From: CAZWVA01 sp964636885 | GTDB lineage: Bacteria; Desulfobacterota_D; UBA1144; Nemesobacterales; CSP1-2 | Direction: 5' to 3' | Assembly: GCA_964636885.1 (NCBI GenBank) | Contig: CAZWVA010000046.1 | Coordinates: 1 to 22,572, forward strand | DNA: 22,572 nucleotides | Part shown: one piece after another, positions 8,278-16,750 of the stretch | Layout: every line of letters begins with the position of its first letter | Numbering within the stretch: position 1 is the stretch's first letter | The notes under the pieces: model-generated | Told to the model about the DNA's origin: nothing | The model's input: only the letters and a program-made list of their open reading frames with translations | Databases searched by the model: none | Position numbers and translations under genes: made by a program

Positions 8278-10008
8278 ATGGCGAGAATGCTTGGTGCGGA
8301 GATGTTTTTTGAGACATTGATACACGAAGGGGTAGACGTGGTATTTGGTCTACCCGGGGGATACGTGCTTAAGGTGTATGACGTTATGCCTAAGTACCAG
8401 AAGGCCATAAGGCATGTCCTTGCAAGGCACGAGCAGGGGGCAACCCACATGGCCGATGGTTATGCGAGGGCTTCTGGAAGACCGGGGGTTGTGCTCTGTA
8501 CATCGGGGCCTGCCGCAACCAACACGGTTACGGGGATAGCCACGGCCCATATGGATTCCTCCCCAGTCGTTGTCTTTACTGGTCAAGTCCCTACGCCCTA
8601 TCTGGGGAGCGATGCGTTTCAGGAAGCGGACCATATTGGGATCACCCGTCCATGCACGAAGCATAACTACCTGGTAAGGCAAACAAAGGACCTTCCGCGT
8701 GCGGTTAAAGAGGCGTTTTATATAGCGTGCACCGGGCGTCCTGGGCCTGTACTCGTTGACATGCCAAAGGACGTTCTTATAGGGGAGGACGAGTTTGAGA
8801 TTCCGAAGGAGATCGTACTAAGAGGGTATAAACCCACTATTAAGGGTAACGTAGCCCAAATAAGGCGGGCGGTTGAAATAATACTTTCTGCAAAGAGACC
8901 CGTCATCTTTGGAGGTGGAGGTATTATCTGGTCCGAGGCCACACCAGAACTCATCGAGTTCGTACACAGGCTTAAGATACCGGTTGCCCTTACGCTGATG
9001 GGACTCGGTGGGTATCCCGCCAACGACCCGTATTTTATGAGCATGCTTGGGATGCACGGCTCCTATAAGGCCAATATGGCGGTACACGAAAGCGATGTGA
9101 TCATCTCGATAGGGGCTAGGTTCGATGACAGGGCAACGGGTGGCAACTTCTCCAAGTTCGCACCGAATGCGAAGATAGTCCATATAGACATCGACCCCTC
9201 GACTATAGATAAAAACATACGCGTTCACTGTCCGATAGTGGGAGACGCTAAGCACGTTCTAAGGCAGATGCTAGAGATCATCCCAAAGGATCTAAATATA
9301 GACAGAAGGGAGTGGTTCGGAAAGATAGAGGAATGGGACCGCCAGCATCCTCTTCTCTGCAAACAGAGCGATGACAAGATAATGACCTCGTTTCTAATCG
9401 ACACCCTTTCCAACATCACGAAGGGGGATGCCATAATCGTATCCGATGTCGGGCAGCATCAGATGTGGGTTGCACAGTTCTATAGGTTTAACCGTCCGAG
9501 GACGCATATTACGTCTGGTGGACTCGGTACTATGGGATTCGGTTTTCCGGCCGCAATCGGGGCAAAGTTCGCGCGTCCGGACGAGCTTGTAATCGCTGTG
9601 TGCGGAGACGGGAGCTTCCAGATGAACATGCAGGAACTCGCAACCGCTGTAGAGAACAACATGGATTTAAAGATCATCGTGGTAAACAACGAGCATCACG
9701 GAATGGTAAGACAGTGGCAGACACTCTTTTTCAACAAGAACTACTCGGCCTCCCACTTCGATGTGATGCCGGACTTCGTTAAGCTTGCCGAGGCCTTTGG
9801 AGCGAAGGGGTTAAGGGCAAGGAGGCCTGAAGAGCTCGAAGCGACCCTAAAGGAGGGGCTGTATTCGGATGGTGTTGTTCTTATGGAGATCGTCGTTGAT
9901 TATGAGGAGATGGTCTACCCTATGATCGCTCCGGGAGGGGCAATGAACGAGATGATACTAGAGGAAATAGAGAGAGAGATGATAGTGGAATCCGTGGATA
10001 TGGCGTAA
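8278..10008 (+). CDS. ilvB: Acetolactate synthase large (catalytic) subunit
   Basis: This thiamine-diphosphate enzyme condenses two pyruvates to acetolactate, or pyruvate and 2-oxobutyrate to acetohydroxybutyrate, the first common step of valine, leucine and isoleucine synthesis. At 576 residues it has normal length. Visible features are GLPGGYVLKVYD near residue 24, the ThDP-activating Glu52 in ARHEQGATHMADGYARASG, a CTSGPAATNTVTGIA segment, the central FAD-fold domain including GARFDDRATG, and the ThDP-binding GDGSFQMN beginning at Gly443 and ending in VVNNEHHGMVRQWQ. The latter is characteristic of biosynthetic AHAS. A GGGGG ribosome-binding site lies about nine bases before the ATG. The regulatory subunit follows 100 bp downstream. 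Confidence 0.97.
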   Translation: MARMLGAEMFFETLIHEGVDVVFGLPGGYVLKVYDVMPKYQKAIRHVLARHEQGATHMADGYARASGRPGVVLCTSGPAATNTVTGIATAHMDSSPVVVFTGQVPTPYLGSDAFQEADHIGITRPCTKHNYLVRQTKDLPRAVKEAFYIACTGRPGPVLVDMPKDVLIGEDEFEIPKEIVLRGYKPTIKGNVAQIRRAVEIILSAKRPVIFGGGGIIWSEATPELIEFVHRLKIPVALTLMGLGGYPANDPYFMSMLGMHGSYKANMAVHESDVIISIGARFDDRATGGNFSKFAPNAKIVHIDIDPSTIDKNIRVHCPIVGDAKHVLRQMLEIIPKDLNIDRREWFGKIEEWDRQHPLLCKQSDDKIMTSFLIDTLSNITKGDAIIVSDVGQHQMWVAQFYRFNRPRTHITSGGLGTMGFGFPAAIGAKFARPDELVIAVCGDGSFQMNMQELATAVENNMDLKIIVVNNEHHGMVRQWQTLFFNKNYSASHFDVMPDFVKLAEAFGAKGLRARRPEELEATLKEGLYSDGVVLMEIVVDYEEMVYPMIAPGGAMNEMILEEIEREMIVESVDMA

Positions 10009-10019
10009 TCTAGGAACCA

Positions 10020-10052
10020 GGGGTTAGGGTTTAGCGAGTTAAACCGATCCCC
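10020..10052 (+). promoter_or_regulatory. Possible hairpin between ilvB and ilvN
   Basis: The 100-bp gap between ilvB and ilvN contains an imperfect inverted repeat: inner arms GGTTTA (10028-10033) and TAAACC (10040-10045), with outer GGGG (10020-10023) facing CCCC (10049-10052). The spacer is AT-rich downstream but has no clean T-run directly after the stem. It could moderate read-through or stability between the two subunit genes. I see no leader peptide or T-box pattern. Weak evidence only. Confidence 0.3.
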
Positions 10053-10108
10053 ACAGGCTAGTCTTTAATCCCTTTTATTCTTGTTTCCCGATCCAGGAGG
10101 TAAAACAG

Positions 10109-10603
10109 TTGAGGCATACGATTTCTATTCTTGTAGATAACGAGCCGGGGGTCCTTGCAAGGATCGCAGGGCTCTTCAGCGCCAGGGGGTTTAATATAGA
10201 GAGCCTATGCGTTGGAGAGACACTCGATCCGACGATGTCTCGAATAACCCTGGTCACAAGCGGTGATGACTGGATAATCGAGCAGATCATAAAGAGATTT
10301 AACAACATGATAAACGTGATAAAGGTCCAGGACCTTACCGAAATGACCCATGTCGAGAGGGAGATGGTTCTTATAAGGGTGGAGGCCACCTCGGAGACGA
10401 GGGCCGAGATCCTGAGGACGGCCGACATCTTTCGGGCCAGGGTAGTTGACGTAGGTCCAAAGTCCTATATGCTCGAACTCACCGGGGACAAGGACAAGGT
10501 TACGGCCTTTATAGAGCTTCTAAAGCCTATGGGGATAAAGGAGATCGCACGAACCGGATCGGTGGCTATGGCAAGAGAGATCCAAAACAACAAGAGGAGA
10601 TAA
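10109..10603 (+). CDS. ilvN: Acetolactate synthase small (regulatory) subunit
   Basis: This ACT-domain subunit stimulates the catalytic subunit and confers feedback inhibition by valine. The 164-residue protein begins MRHTISILVDNEPGVLARI, the canonical ACT strand-helix of IlvH/IlvN, followed by LFSARGFNIESL and a second ACT-like half (MVLIRVEATSETRAEILRTADIF from about residue 89). The length is that of the IlvH type. The start is TTG, chosen because AGGAGG at 10095-10100 sits eight bases upstream and because the family N-terminus begins exactly here. ilvC follows three bases after the stop. Confidence 0.95.
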   Translation: MRHTISILVDNEPGVLARIAGLFSARGFNIESLCVGETLDPTMSRITLVTSGDDWIIEQIIKRFNNMINVIKVQDLTEMTHVEREMVLIRVEATSETRAEILRTADIFRARVVDVGPKSYMLELTGDKDKVTAFIELLKPMGIKEIARTGSVAMAREIQNNKRR

Positions 10604-10606
10604 GAG

Positions 10607-11623
10607 ATGAAGGTCTACTACGATAGGGATATAAATATAGAGAAACTAAGGTCTAGAAAAATAGCGATAATAGGTTATGGGAGCCAGGGGCACGCCCACG
10701 CCCAGAACCTTAGGGACAGCGGTATGAATGTGGTTGTCGGACTCAGGGAAGGGGGAAGTAGTTGGGAGAAGGCAAAAAACGCGGGATTCAAGGTTCTTCC
10801 GGTAGACGAGGCTTCCAAGTGGGCCGATGTCATTATGATCCTCGCCCCTGATACCAGCCAGCCAGGCATCTATTCTAGCCAGATCGCCCATAACCTTAAT
10901 CCCGGAGATGCCATTTCCTTCGGCCACGGGTTCAACATACACTTCGGTCAGATCGTTCCCCCTCCAAACGTGGACGTCTTTATGGTGGCCCCGAAGGCAC
11001 CCGGCCACACCGTTCGGAATGAGTACACTCAAGGGGGTGGCGTTCCCATGCTCGTTGCGGTCTATCAGGATGCTACGGGTAAGGCGAAAGAGACCGCCCT
11101 TGCCTATGCCGGGGCGATCGGTGGCGGACGCGCCGGGATAATCGAGACTACCTTTAAGGACGAGACCGAGACGGACCTCTTTGGAGAGCAATGCGTGCTC
11201 TGTGGGGGCCTAACGGCCTTGATCCTTGCCGGGTATGAAACCCTTGTCGAGGCCGGATATCCACCCGAAATGGCCTATTTTGAGTGCCTTCACGAGGTTA
11301 AACTCATAGTGGATCTCATATACGAGGGCGGTATATCCAACATGAGATACTCGATAAGCGACACGGCGAAATACGGTGACGTCACAAGGGGGCCCAGGGT
11401 TATAAACGAGACCGTGAGACAGGAGATGAAGCGCATACTGAAGGAGATCCAGTCCGGAGAGTTCGCAAGGGAATGGATCATTGAAAATAGGGCCGGTCGC
11501 CCGGTATACAACGCCCTTCTTAAAAAGGGCGAGGCACATCAGATTGAAGAGGTCGGAGAGAAGCTTCGAGGAATGATGGGTTCCCTCTTTAAGAAGAGGC
11601 TCGTCGATAAGACAAAAAACTGA
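10607..11623 (+). CDS. ilvC: Ketol-acid reductoisomerase
   Basis: Mg- and NADPH-dependent isomerisation and reduction of acetolactate or acetohydroxybutyrate to the dihydroxy acid. The 338-residue protein is the short class I form. Visible features are the Rossmann motif GYGSQG (23-28), the cofactor-specificity loop LREGGSSW with Arg47 and Ser51/Ser52 that suits NADPH, APKAPGHTVRNEY, and the metal-binding acids Asp190 and Glu194 in TETDLFGEQCVLCGG. The C-terminal knotted domain is present, ending in the usual lysine-rich tail. The ribosome-binding site GAGGAGA overlaps the end of ilvN. Its stop TGA shares bases with the psd start. Confidence 0.98.
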   Translation: MKVYYDRDINIEKLRSRKIAIIGYGSQGHAHAQNLRDSGMNVVVGLREGGSSWEKAKNAGFKVLPVDEASKWADVIMILAPDTSQPGIYSSQIAHNLNPGDAISFGHGFNIHFGQIVPPPNVDVFMVAPKAPGHTVRNEYTQGGGVPMLVAVYQDATGKAKETALAYAGAIGGGRAGIIETTFKDETETDLFGEQCVLCGGLTALILAGYETLVEAGYPPEMAYFECLHEVKLIVDLIYEGGISNMRYSISDTAKYGDVTRGPRVINETVRQEMKRILKEIQSGEFAREWIIENRAGRPVYNALLKKGEAHQIEEVGEKLRGMMGSLFKKRLVDKTKN

Positions 11624-12279
11624 TGAGAAAAGGCAAAGGCAAGATAGCCCTTGAGGGGCTTCCCTATATAGGCGTCTTGGGGCTCATCGCCTGGATCACG
11701 GCGCTTCTCGGTTTTACCATACTCTCACTTATCTTTGGAGCCTTAGCCCTTTTTACCCTGTATTTCTTTAGAGACCCGGAAAGGGAGACCCCTAAAGAGC
11801 CCTATGCCGTGATTGCCCCTGCAGACGGAAGGGTGATAGAGGTTGAGAGATCTCTGGAAGGGGATTTTTTAAACCGTGAGATGATGCGGATCGGTATATT
11901 TTTATCCGTTACCGATTGTCACATAAACAGGTTTCCAGTAACTGGAAGGGTGATTGGCACGAGGTATATCCCTGGGGGGTTTAAAAAGGCCTACCTGGAA
12001 AGCGCATCTAAGGAGAACGAGAGACTTGCCACCCTGGTCGAGACCGAGGATAAGGATGAGATAGTAATCGTGCAGGTAGCGGGTTTTATAGCCAGAAGGA
12101 TCGTTTCCTATGTTTCACCCGGTGATGTGGTTGAGAGGGGGGAAAGATTCGGTATGATTAAGTTCGGTTCTAGGGTTGACCTCTATCTCCCCTTGAGGTG
12201 CGAGGTAACGGCGGCGGTTGGGGACAGGGTAAGGGGAGGTGAAACGATAATAGGTTGGCTCAAGGAGAAAGAGGCATGA
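11623..12279 (+). CDS. psd: Phosphatidylserine decarboxylase (short, PSD-A type)
   Basis: Converts phosphatidylserine to phosphatidylethanolamine at the membrane. The 218-residue proenzyme has an N-terminal hydrophobic pair (about 11-47), then RDPERETP, VIAPADGRVIEVE, the CHINRFPVTG active-site region and the self-cleavage site FGSRVDLYLP, where Ser183 should become the pyruvoyl group. The short length and FGS rather than LGST are typical of the PSD-A family. Its ATG overlaps the ilvC stop and its TGA overlaps the pssA ATG, so the two lipid genes are translationally coupled to each other and to the amino-acid operon. Confidence 0.95.
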   Translation: MRKGKGKIALEGLPYIGVLGLIAWITALLGFTILSLIFGALALFTLYFFRDPERETPKEPYAVIAPADGRVIEVERSLEGDFLNREMMRIGIFLSVTDCHINRFPVTGRVIGTRYIPGGFKKAYLESASKENERLATLVETEDKDEIVIVQVAGFIARRIVSYVSPGDVVERGERFGMIKFGSRVDLYLPLRCEVTAAVGDRVRGGETIIGWLKEKEA

Positions 12280-13097
12280 AGGTAAAAAAGAGGTCGAGGC
12301 GCGAGAAGGTAATACCCGTCCTACCAAACCTCCTAACTACGGGAAACCTCTTTTTCGGTCTTCTTTCGATCATGACCTCGATTCAGATTGCGGCCGTACG
12401 CGGTTTCCCCAACGTTTCAAACGATTGGCTCTACGGAAAGCTCTGGTGGGCTGCGGCCTTTATCGCGATCTCCGGGTTTCTCGATTTCCTGGACGGGAAA
12501 CTGGCAAGGCTCCTTAAATCCGAGAGCGACTTTGGGCTTTCCTACGACTCGCTTTCGGATCTGGTCTCCTTTGGCGTTGCCCCTGGTGTTTTGGTCTACG
12601 TCTGGGTGCTCATTGGAACAGGTAAGCTGGGCCTTATGGCCGTTCTGTTCTACATCGTATGTGCGGCGCTTAGACTCGCAAGGTTTAATACCCAGTCTAA
12701 GACAGTTGAGAGGTTTGGCTTTATCGGGCTTCCGAGTCCAATGGCGGCGGGTCTTATGTTCTCTCCTCTACTCCTCTTCTCCGAGTTTAGGATCTCCCCC
12801 GGCGAGGCGGTTGGGTTTTTCTACCTATTTGCCGCTCCTTTCTTTGGGCTCCTCATGGTAAGCGACGTTCCCTACTGGAAGTATCCGAGATTCGGATTGT
12901 CCGGGCCGTTTAACGCCCTGGTTGTTGCCTCTATTATAATAGCGGCCGTGATAACAAACCCTGGGATCATGATCCTCTCCCTGGTCTATCTCTACTGCCT
13001 GGCTGGGGTTGTTCTCTACATAATCAGACACCTTACGAAAAGGCCCGAATCCATAGAGGGGACCGAATCGGAAAAACTCCCTGAAGAGAACCTATAG
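12276..13097 (+). CDS. pssA: CDP-diacylglycerol--serine O-phosphatidyltransferase
   Basis: Makes phosphatidylserine from CDP-diacylglycerol and serine, the substrate of the upstream psd product. From ATG 12276 the protein has 273 residues. The CDP-alcohol phosphotransferase motif D-G-x2-A-R-x8-G-x3-D-x3-D is perfect, running from Asp73 (DGKLAR) to Asp95. Multiple hydrophobic segments indicate about six to eight membrane helices. I chose ATG 12276 over the in-frame TTG at 12255 because it overlaps the psd stop as ATGA and is preceded by AAGGAGA at ordinary spacing. A 66-bp gap follows before the peptidase gene. Confidence 0.96.
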   Translation: MKVKKRSRREKVIPVLPNLLTTGNLFFGLLSIMTSIQIAAVRGFPNVSNDWLYGKLWWAAAFIAISGFLDFLDGKLARLLKSESDFGLSYDSLSDLVSFGVAPGVLVYVWVLIGTGKLGLMAVLFYIVCAALRLARFNTQSKTVERFGFIGLPSPMAAGLMFSPLLLFSEFRISPGEAVGFFYLFAAPFFGLLMVSDVPYWKYPRFGLSGPFNALVVASIIIAAVITNPGIMILSLVYLYCLAGVVLYIIRHLTKRPESIEGTESEKLPEENL

Positions 13098-13163
13098 GGT
13101 TCTCTCTCGTATGATATTCGCCTATAATGAACACGATCTAGTGGATTATTAAGGAGGTCTTAT

Positions 13164-15857
13164 TTGAGGTACTTTGGGGTTCTTCTTACAGGTATAATGA
13201 TGCTCATAAATATACTGGAGGGAAACGGTATGGGTGCTTTAAAGGAAGGAGCAGAAGATGGGCTTAACGGTTCTATGGGGAGTAGAATGGGGGTTACGAG
13301 GCTTCAACTCGATAACGGTCTTACCGTCCTTCTAGAGGAGAACCACTCAGCACCGGTTGTGGCGGTGAACGTCTGGGTTAAGGTTGGAAGCGTCTGTGAG
13401 GAGGAGGGGGAATACGGCCTTGCCCACGTCCACGAACACATGGTTTTTAAGGGTACGGAGAGGAGGGGGGTTGGAGAGATAGCGAGGATCATAGAGGGTG
13501 ACGGGGGCGATATAAACGCCTTTACGTCCTTTGACGAGACGGTCTACTACGTTGTTATAGCAAGCAGGTTTCTCGACACGGCCCTCGATGTGCTCTCAGA
13601 CGCCATGGGAAACGCCTCTTTCGATCCTGAGGAGCTAAAGAAGGAGCTCCAGGTCGTTCTTGAGGAGATAAGGCGTGGGGAGGATTCCCCTCAGAGGAAC
13701 CTGAGTGAGAGGCTCTTTTCCGAGGCCTATACGGTTCATCCGTATAAAAGGCCGGTCATAGGAACCAAGGAGAGCGTAAGCGGCCTTACTAGGGACAGGG
13801 TAGTTGGCTTCTACAGGAAATGGTACTCACCGAACAACATGGTTCTTGTCATCGTGGGCGACTTCGATACGCGGAGGGTAATACCTAAGGTCAAGGAGCT
13901 ATTCGGCTCTCTAAAGCCGAGTGCCCTCCCGAATTGCACTATCCCCCAAGAACCCCCACAGAACGGACTAAGGGCGGTTGTTTTCGATAAGAAGGTTCAA
14001 GAGGGTTATTTCTCCCTTGCCTTTCACATCCCAAACGCAAGACACGAGGATACGCCCGTTCTCGATGTGATCTCCAATATCCTTGGCGGTGGGGAGAGCT
14101 CAAGGCTATTTAGAAGGATAAAGGAGGAAAAGGGGCTTGTAAGCAACATCTACACCTATTCGTTCACGCCCAAGCACCCTGGGCTCTTTGCCATCGGGGG
14201 AACGCTTGATCCAGATAAGGCCCGCACCGCCCTCTCGGAGATCATAAAGGAGACGTACCGTCTCAAATACGAGCCCGTGAGATTCGATGAGCTATCAAGG
14301 GCCAAGATAAACATCGAGAGCGATTCCATATACACGAAGGAGACCATGCAGGGACAGGCACAGAAGCTCGGTTACTTCGAGGTGGAGGCGGGCGATTACA
14401 GGTACGAGAACGAGTATCTGCAGAGGGTCTCCCGCGTAACCCAGGAGGACATAATCCGTGTGGCGAGGAGGTATTTCAAGAACTCTAACCTGACCGCCGT
14501 GTTCCTTTTACCTACAGATCGTGTGACGATAAAGGAAAGGGACATAGAAGAGATCGCCTCCGCTTCATCCGATGCCATTCAGAGGGAACTGGGCTCCCTC
14601 TCCTTTGAGCCGTCGGCGGATGTGAAGAGGTTTACACTAGATAACGGAATCACCGTTCTTATAAAGGAGAACCATTCTGTTCCCCTCTTTGCGGCCCGTG
14701 CCGCTTTCTTGGGGGGCGTGAGGTTTGAGGACGAGAGAGACAACGGGGTCTCCAACTTCGTCTCCGAGATGTTTACGCGTGGTACGAAAACGAGGAGCGC
14801 AGAGGAGATAGCTAAGGAGATCGAATCCATTGCGGGGGAGATAAGCGGGTTCTCAGGGAGAAACAGCTTTGGGGTTACTTTGGAATCCCTGAGCAGAAAC
14901 TTCGATAAGGCCATGGACGTGTTTGCCGACGTTATCCTTAATCCCTCCTTTTCAGAGGAGGAGATAGAGCGTGCAAGAAGGGACATCCTCTCAAGCATAA
15001 ACCGCCAGGGGGATAACCCACTAAGAACCACTGTGAACCTCTTTTTAAGGGCGCTGTACAAGAGGCACCCCTATAGGTTCGATGTCCTAGGGACGAAGGA
15101 GACCGTAAGCCGGATAGGAAGGGAGGATCTCGTCGCTTTCTACGGTAAGTACGTTCGTCCGGAGAACATGGTTATAGCCGTCGTGGGAGACGTTGGTGAA
15201 AAGGAGGTCCTATCGACAATAGAGGGCCATTTTAGGAATATGGAGAAGGGGCGTTTTTCTCCTCCTCGTGTGGAGCCCGAACCCCCTCCCGATAGGATAA
15301 GGGAGGAGGTAATCGAGCAGAAGGAAAAGGCCCAGACCCATATAATCCTGGGTTTTCAGGCCCCGACCCTTAAAGACCCCGACCAGTACCCGTTTGAGGT
15401 CTTAAACGCGATTCTTTCCGGTCAGGGGGGGAGGCTCTTTATGGAGCTCAGGGACAGGAGGAGCCTTGCCTATACGGTTACCTCATTCTTTACCCCCGGG
15501 GTTGAGCCCGGATTCTTCGGTGTCTACATAGGGTGCGCCCCCGAAAAGCAGGACGAGGCTATTCAGGGGATAAAGGAGCAGCTTTCCCTTATCCTAGAAA
15601 GGGGCGTAACCGATGATGAGCTTAAACGCGCGCAGAACTACCTAGTCGGGAATTTCGAGATAGGGCTTCAGCAGAACTCATCTCAGGCCGCAAAGATCGC
15701 CTTTGACGAGCTCTACGGGGTGGGTTGGGACGAATACAAGAGGTACCCGGAAAGGATATATTCCGTAACCCGGGATGACGTATTGAGGGTGGCAAGGAGG
15801 TACATCGATCTCAATAGGTACACGCTTGCCCTCCTAAAGCCCGAGGGGAGTAGTTAA
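13164..15857 (+). CDS. M16-family zinc peptidase, two tandem M16 units
   Basis: An 897-residue protein of the insulinase/pitrilysin superfamily. The first unit (about 45-470) has the inverted zinc motif HVHEH (88-92: His88, Glu91, His92) and the third ligand in LQVVLEEIRRGED near residue 167. The second unit (about 490-890) repeats the fold, starting FTLDNGITVLIKENHSVPL, but where the zinc motif should be it reads VSNFVSEMF, so this half is catalytically dead and probably structural, as in fused M16B/PqqL-like proteins. The first 20 residues are hydrophobic (LLTGIMMLINIL), suggesting export or membrane anchoring. The start is TTG with an exact AAGGAGGT at 13151-13158 five bases upstream. It probably degrades peptides in the envelope. 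Confidence 0.93.
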   Translation: MRYFGVLLTGIMMLINILEGNGMGALKEGAEDGLNGSMGSRMGVTRLQLDNGLTVLLEENHSAPVVAVNVWVKVGSVCEEEGEYGLAHVHEHMVFKGTERRGVGEIARIIEGDGGDINAFTSFDETVYYVVIASRFLDTALDVLSDAMGNASFDPEELKKELQVVLEEIRRGEDSPQRNLSERLFSEAYTVHPYKRPVIGTKESVSGLTRDRVVGFYRKWYSPNNMVLVIVGDFDTRRVIPKVKELFGSLKPSALPNCTIPQEPPQNGLRAVVFDKKVQEGYFSLAFHIPNARHEDTPVLDVISNILGGGESSRLFRRIKEEKGLVSNIYTYSFTPKHPGLFAIGGTLDPDKARTALSEIIKETYRLKYEPVRFDELSRAKINIESDSIYTKETMQGQAQKLGYFEVEAGDYRYENEYLQRVSRVTQEDIIRVARRYFKNSNLTAVFLLPTDRVTIKERDIEEIASASSDAIQRELGSLSFEPSADVKRFTLDNGITVLIKENHSVPLFAARAAFLGGVRFEDERDNGVSNFVSEMFTRGTKTRSAEEIAKEIESIAGEISGFSGRNSFGVTLESLSRNFDKAMDVFADVILNPSFSEEEIERARRDILSSINRQGDNPLRTTVNLFLRALYKRHPYRFDVLGTKETVSRIGREDLVAFYGKYVRPENMVIAVVGDVGEKEVLSTIEGHFRNMEKGRFSPPRVEPEPPPDRIREEVIEQKEKAQTHIILGFQAPTLKDPDQYPFEVLNAILSGQGGRLFMELRDRRSLAYTVTSFFTPGVEPGFFGVYIGCAPEKQDEAIQGIKEQLSLILERGVTDDELKRAQNYLVGNFEIGLQQNSSQAAKIAFDELYGVGWDEYKRYPERIYSVTRDDVLRVARRYIDLNRYTLALLKPEGSS

Positions 15858-15858
15858 C

Positions 15859-15891
15859 CCTTCCCGTAAGAGGGAAGGAGAGCACGGCTCT
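15859..15891 (+). terminator. Possible terminator after the M16 peptidase
   Basis: Two small stem-loops follow the peptidase stop: CCTTCCC (15859-15865) pairs with GGGAAGG (15872-15878) around a six-base loop, and AGAGC/GCTCT pair just after it. Only a three-base T stretch follows, so this is a weak intrinsic terminator at best. It lies between convergent transcription units, where a terminator is expected. Confidence 0.35.
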
Positions 15892-15892
15892 T

Positions 15893-16021
15893 TCATCTCG
15901 GAATACGGCCTGAGAGGAAAAGGATTAAGACTATAATAGACCAGAGCATAAGGCTAATCGCCCCTGCTATGATAATGCCCTTCCAGAATCTATCGGTTTT
16001 GTCTCTTTCCCGATTTAGGAT
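15893..16021 (-). CDS. Possible 42-residue single-pass membrane protein without a standard start
   Basis: Reading the reverse strand in one frame gives about 42 residues: a charged start (LNRERDKTDRFWKG), a clear hydrophobic segment (IIIAGAISLMLWSIIVLILF) and a short basic tail (LSGRIPR) before TGA. The charge layout is that of a real single-pass membrane protein. The frame, however, has no ATG, GTG or TTG before the hydrophobic part; an in-frame stop lies further up. AGGAGA sits about ten bases upstream of an ATC codon at 16021-16019. Alternatively an ATG in another frame (16052-16050) would join it if one base of the AAAA run were extra. It is a small gene with an unusual start, a frameshifted remnant, or chance. 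Confidence 0.3.
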   Translation of the reverse strand: MLNRERDKTDRFWKGIIIAGAISLMLWSIIVLILFLSGRIPR

Positions 16022-16105
16022 CTTTTGCTGTCTCCTGTGTAGTTATTAACATAGAAAGGCGTTTTTAACAACCCATGGGAGTTAGATGTCCCTCCGGTTA
16101 TTCGA

Positions 16106-16363
16106 TCAGGAATAGTCGAACCGGTTATGGGTTCCGGTATCCATACGCGCTATAATCCGGGAGAGGTTTTTTCTTCTGTCGTATACCAGATCAAGCTCAA
16201 GGCCCTTTGATACCGCAAACCGGATCTCTCTAGCGATTTTGCCGTTTCCGAGGACTAGGAACATTATAGTGTTTCTATCCGGGATTCCCCTCATCGTGTA
16301 TAGGACGATCTCGTCGGTCTTCCTGCCTCTATGCGTGATCTCTAATTCGGCTCCTGTGGTCAT
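16106..16363 (-). CDS. Unrecognised 85-residue protein downstream of cas2
   Basis: An 85-residue, mostly strand-forming protein with no signal peptide, membrane segment or cysteine cluster. I recognise no family. The ATG at 16363 is preceded by AAGGGG three bases away. It lies 65 bp downstream of the cas2 stop on the same strand, and a perfect TATAAT on the minus strand (16384-16389) in the gap suggests it may have its own promoter. It could be the last gene of the CRISPR operon or an unrelated gene; the sequence alone does not decide. Confidence 0.55.
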   Translation of the reverse strand: MTTGAELEITHRGRKTDEIVLYTMRGIPDRNTIMFLVLGNGKIAREIRFAVSKGLELDLVYDRRKNLSRIIARMDTGTHNRFDYS

Positions 16364-16383
16364 TTTCCCCTTGTCAAGTATAT

Positions 16384-16389
16384 ATTATA
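16384..16389 (-). promoter_or_regulatory. Candidate -10 box before the 85-residue gene
   Basis: Minus-strand TATAAT about 20 bases upstream of the ATG at 16363, giving a short leader. No good -35 box is found at 16-18 bases; TTGAAA lies only 11 bases upstream. Promoter call is therefore weak. Confidence 0.3.
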
Positions 16390-16428
16390 GGTTAAAGGAT
16401 TTTCAACCCATAGAGTGAACCAGGGGTA

Positions 16429-16707
16429 TTAGACCACGATCACATCATCCGGCATGACCCTTTTTCTTATTCCTACCCGTTCCGTTCTATTCCAGCACCT
16501 GGGACAGATCTCATAGTAGACAACGCTGTCTTCGCCCTTATCGATTATCCTCTCCACCTTATCCTTCATAATGAGAAAATCCTCCTCGCTAAGCTCGCAT
16601 TCAAAGACGCTAAACTGCACGGGGATTCCATAGCCCTCAAGGGTTTTAAAGAGCTTTAATCTCCTTCTATCGTCAGGTATGTCGTAAACGGCAACTAATC
16701 TCTTCAT
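16429..16707 (-). CDS. cas2: CRISPR-associated endonuclease Cas2
   Basis: Cas2 is the structural partner of Cas1 in the spacer-integration complex. From the ATG at 16707 it has 92 residues and begins MKRLVAVYDIPDDRRR, the conserved ferredoxin-fold first strand with the Asp at residue 9. The middle VQFSVFECELSEEDFLIMK and VVYYEICPRCW also match the family. An upstream in-frame TTG at 16719 would add four residues, but ATG fits the family start. The gene lies 43 bp after the cas4-cas1 stop on the same strand, the usual order. Confidence 0.95.
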   Translation of the reverse strand: MKRLVAVYDIPDDRRRLKLFKTLEGYGIPVQFSVFECELSEEDFLIMKDKVERIIDKGEDSVVYYEICPRCWNRTERVGIRKRVMPDDVIVV

Positions 16708-16750
16708 CAAGACTACCAAGGCGCTAAATTTAGTTAATGCGGATTCGGGA

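Noticed and set aside
10646..11191. Minus-strand 181-residue frame opposite ilvC.
   Set aside because: ilvC is unambiguous with all catalytic residues; long antisense frames arise from its codon bias.
12255..12275. TTG at 12255 as the pssA start.
   Set aside because: The ATG at 12276 overlaps the psd stop and has AAGGAGA upstream; the added residues do not match the family.
13123..13128. TATAAT before the M16 peptidase gene as a promoter.
   Set aside because: No acceptable -35 box at 15-19 bases; left out of the feature list.
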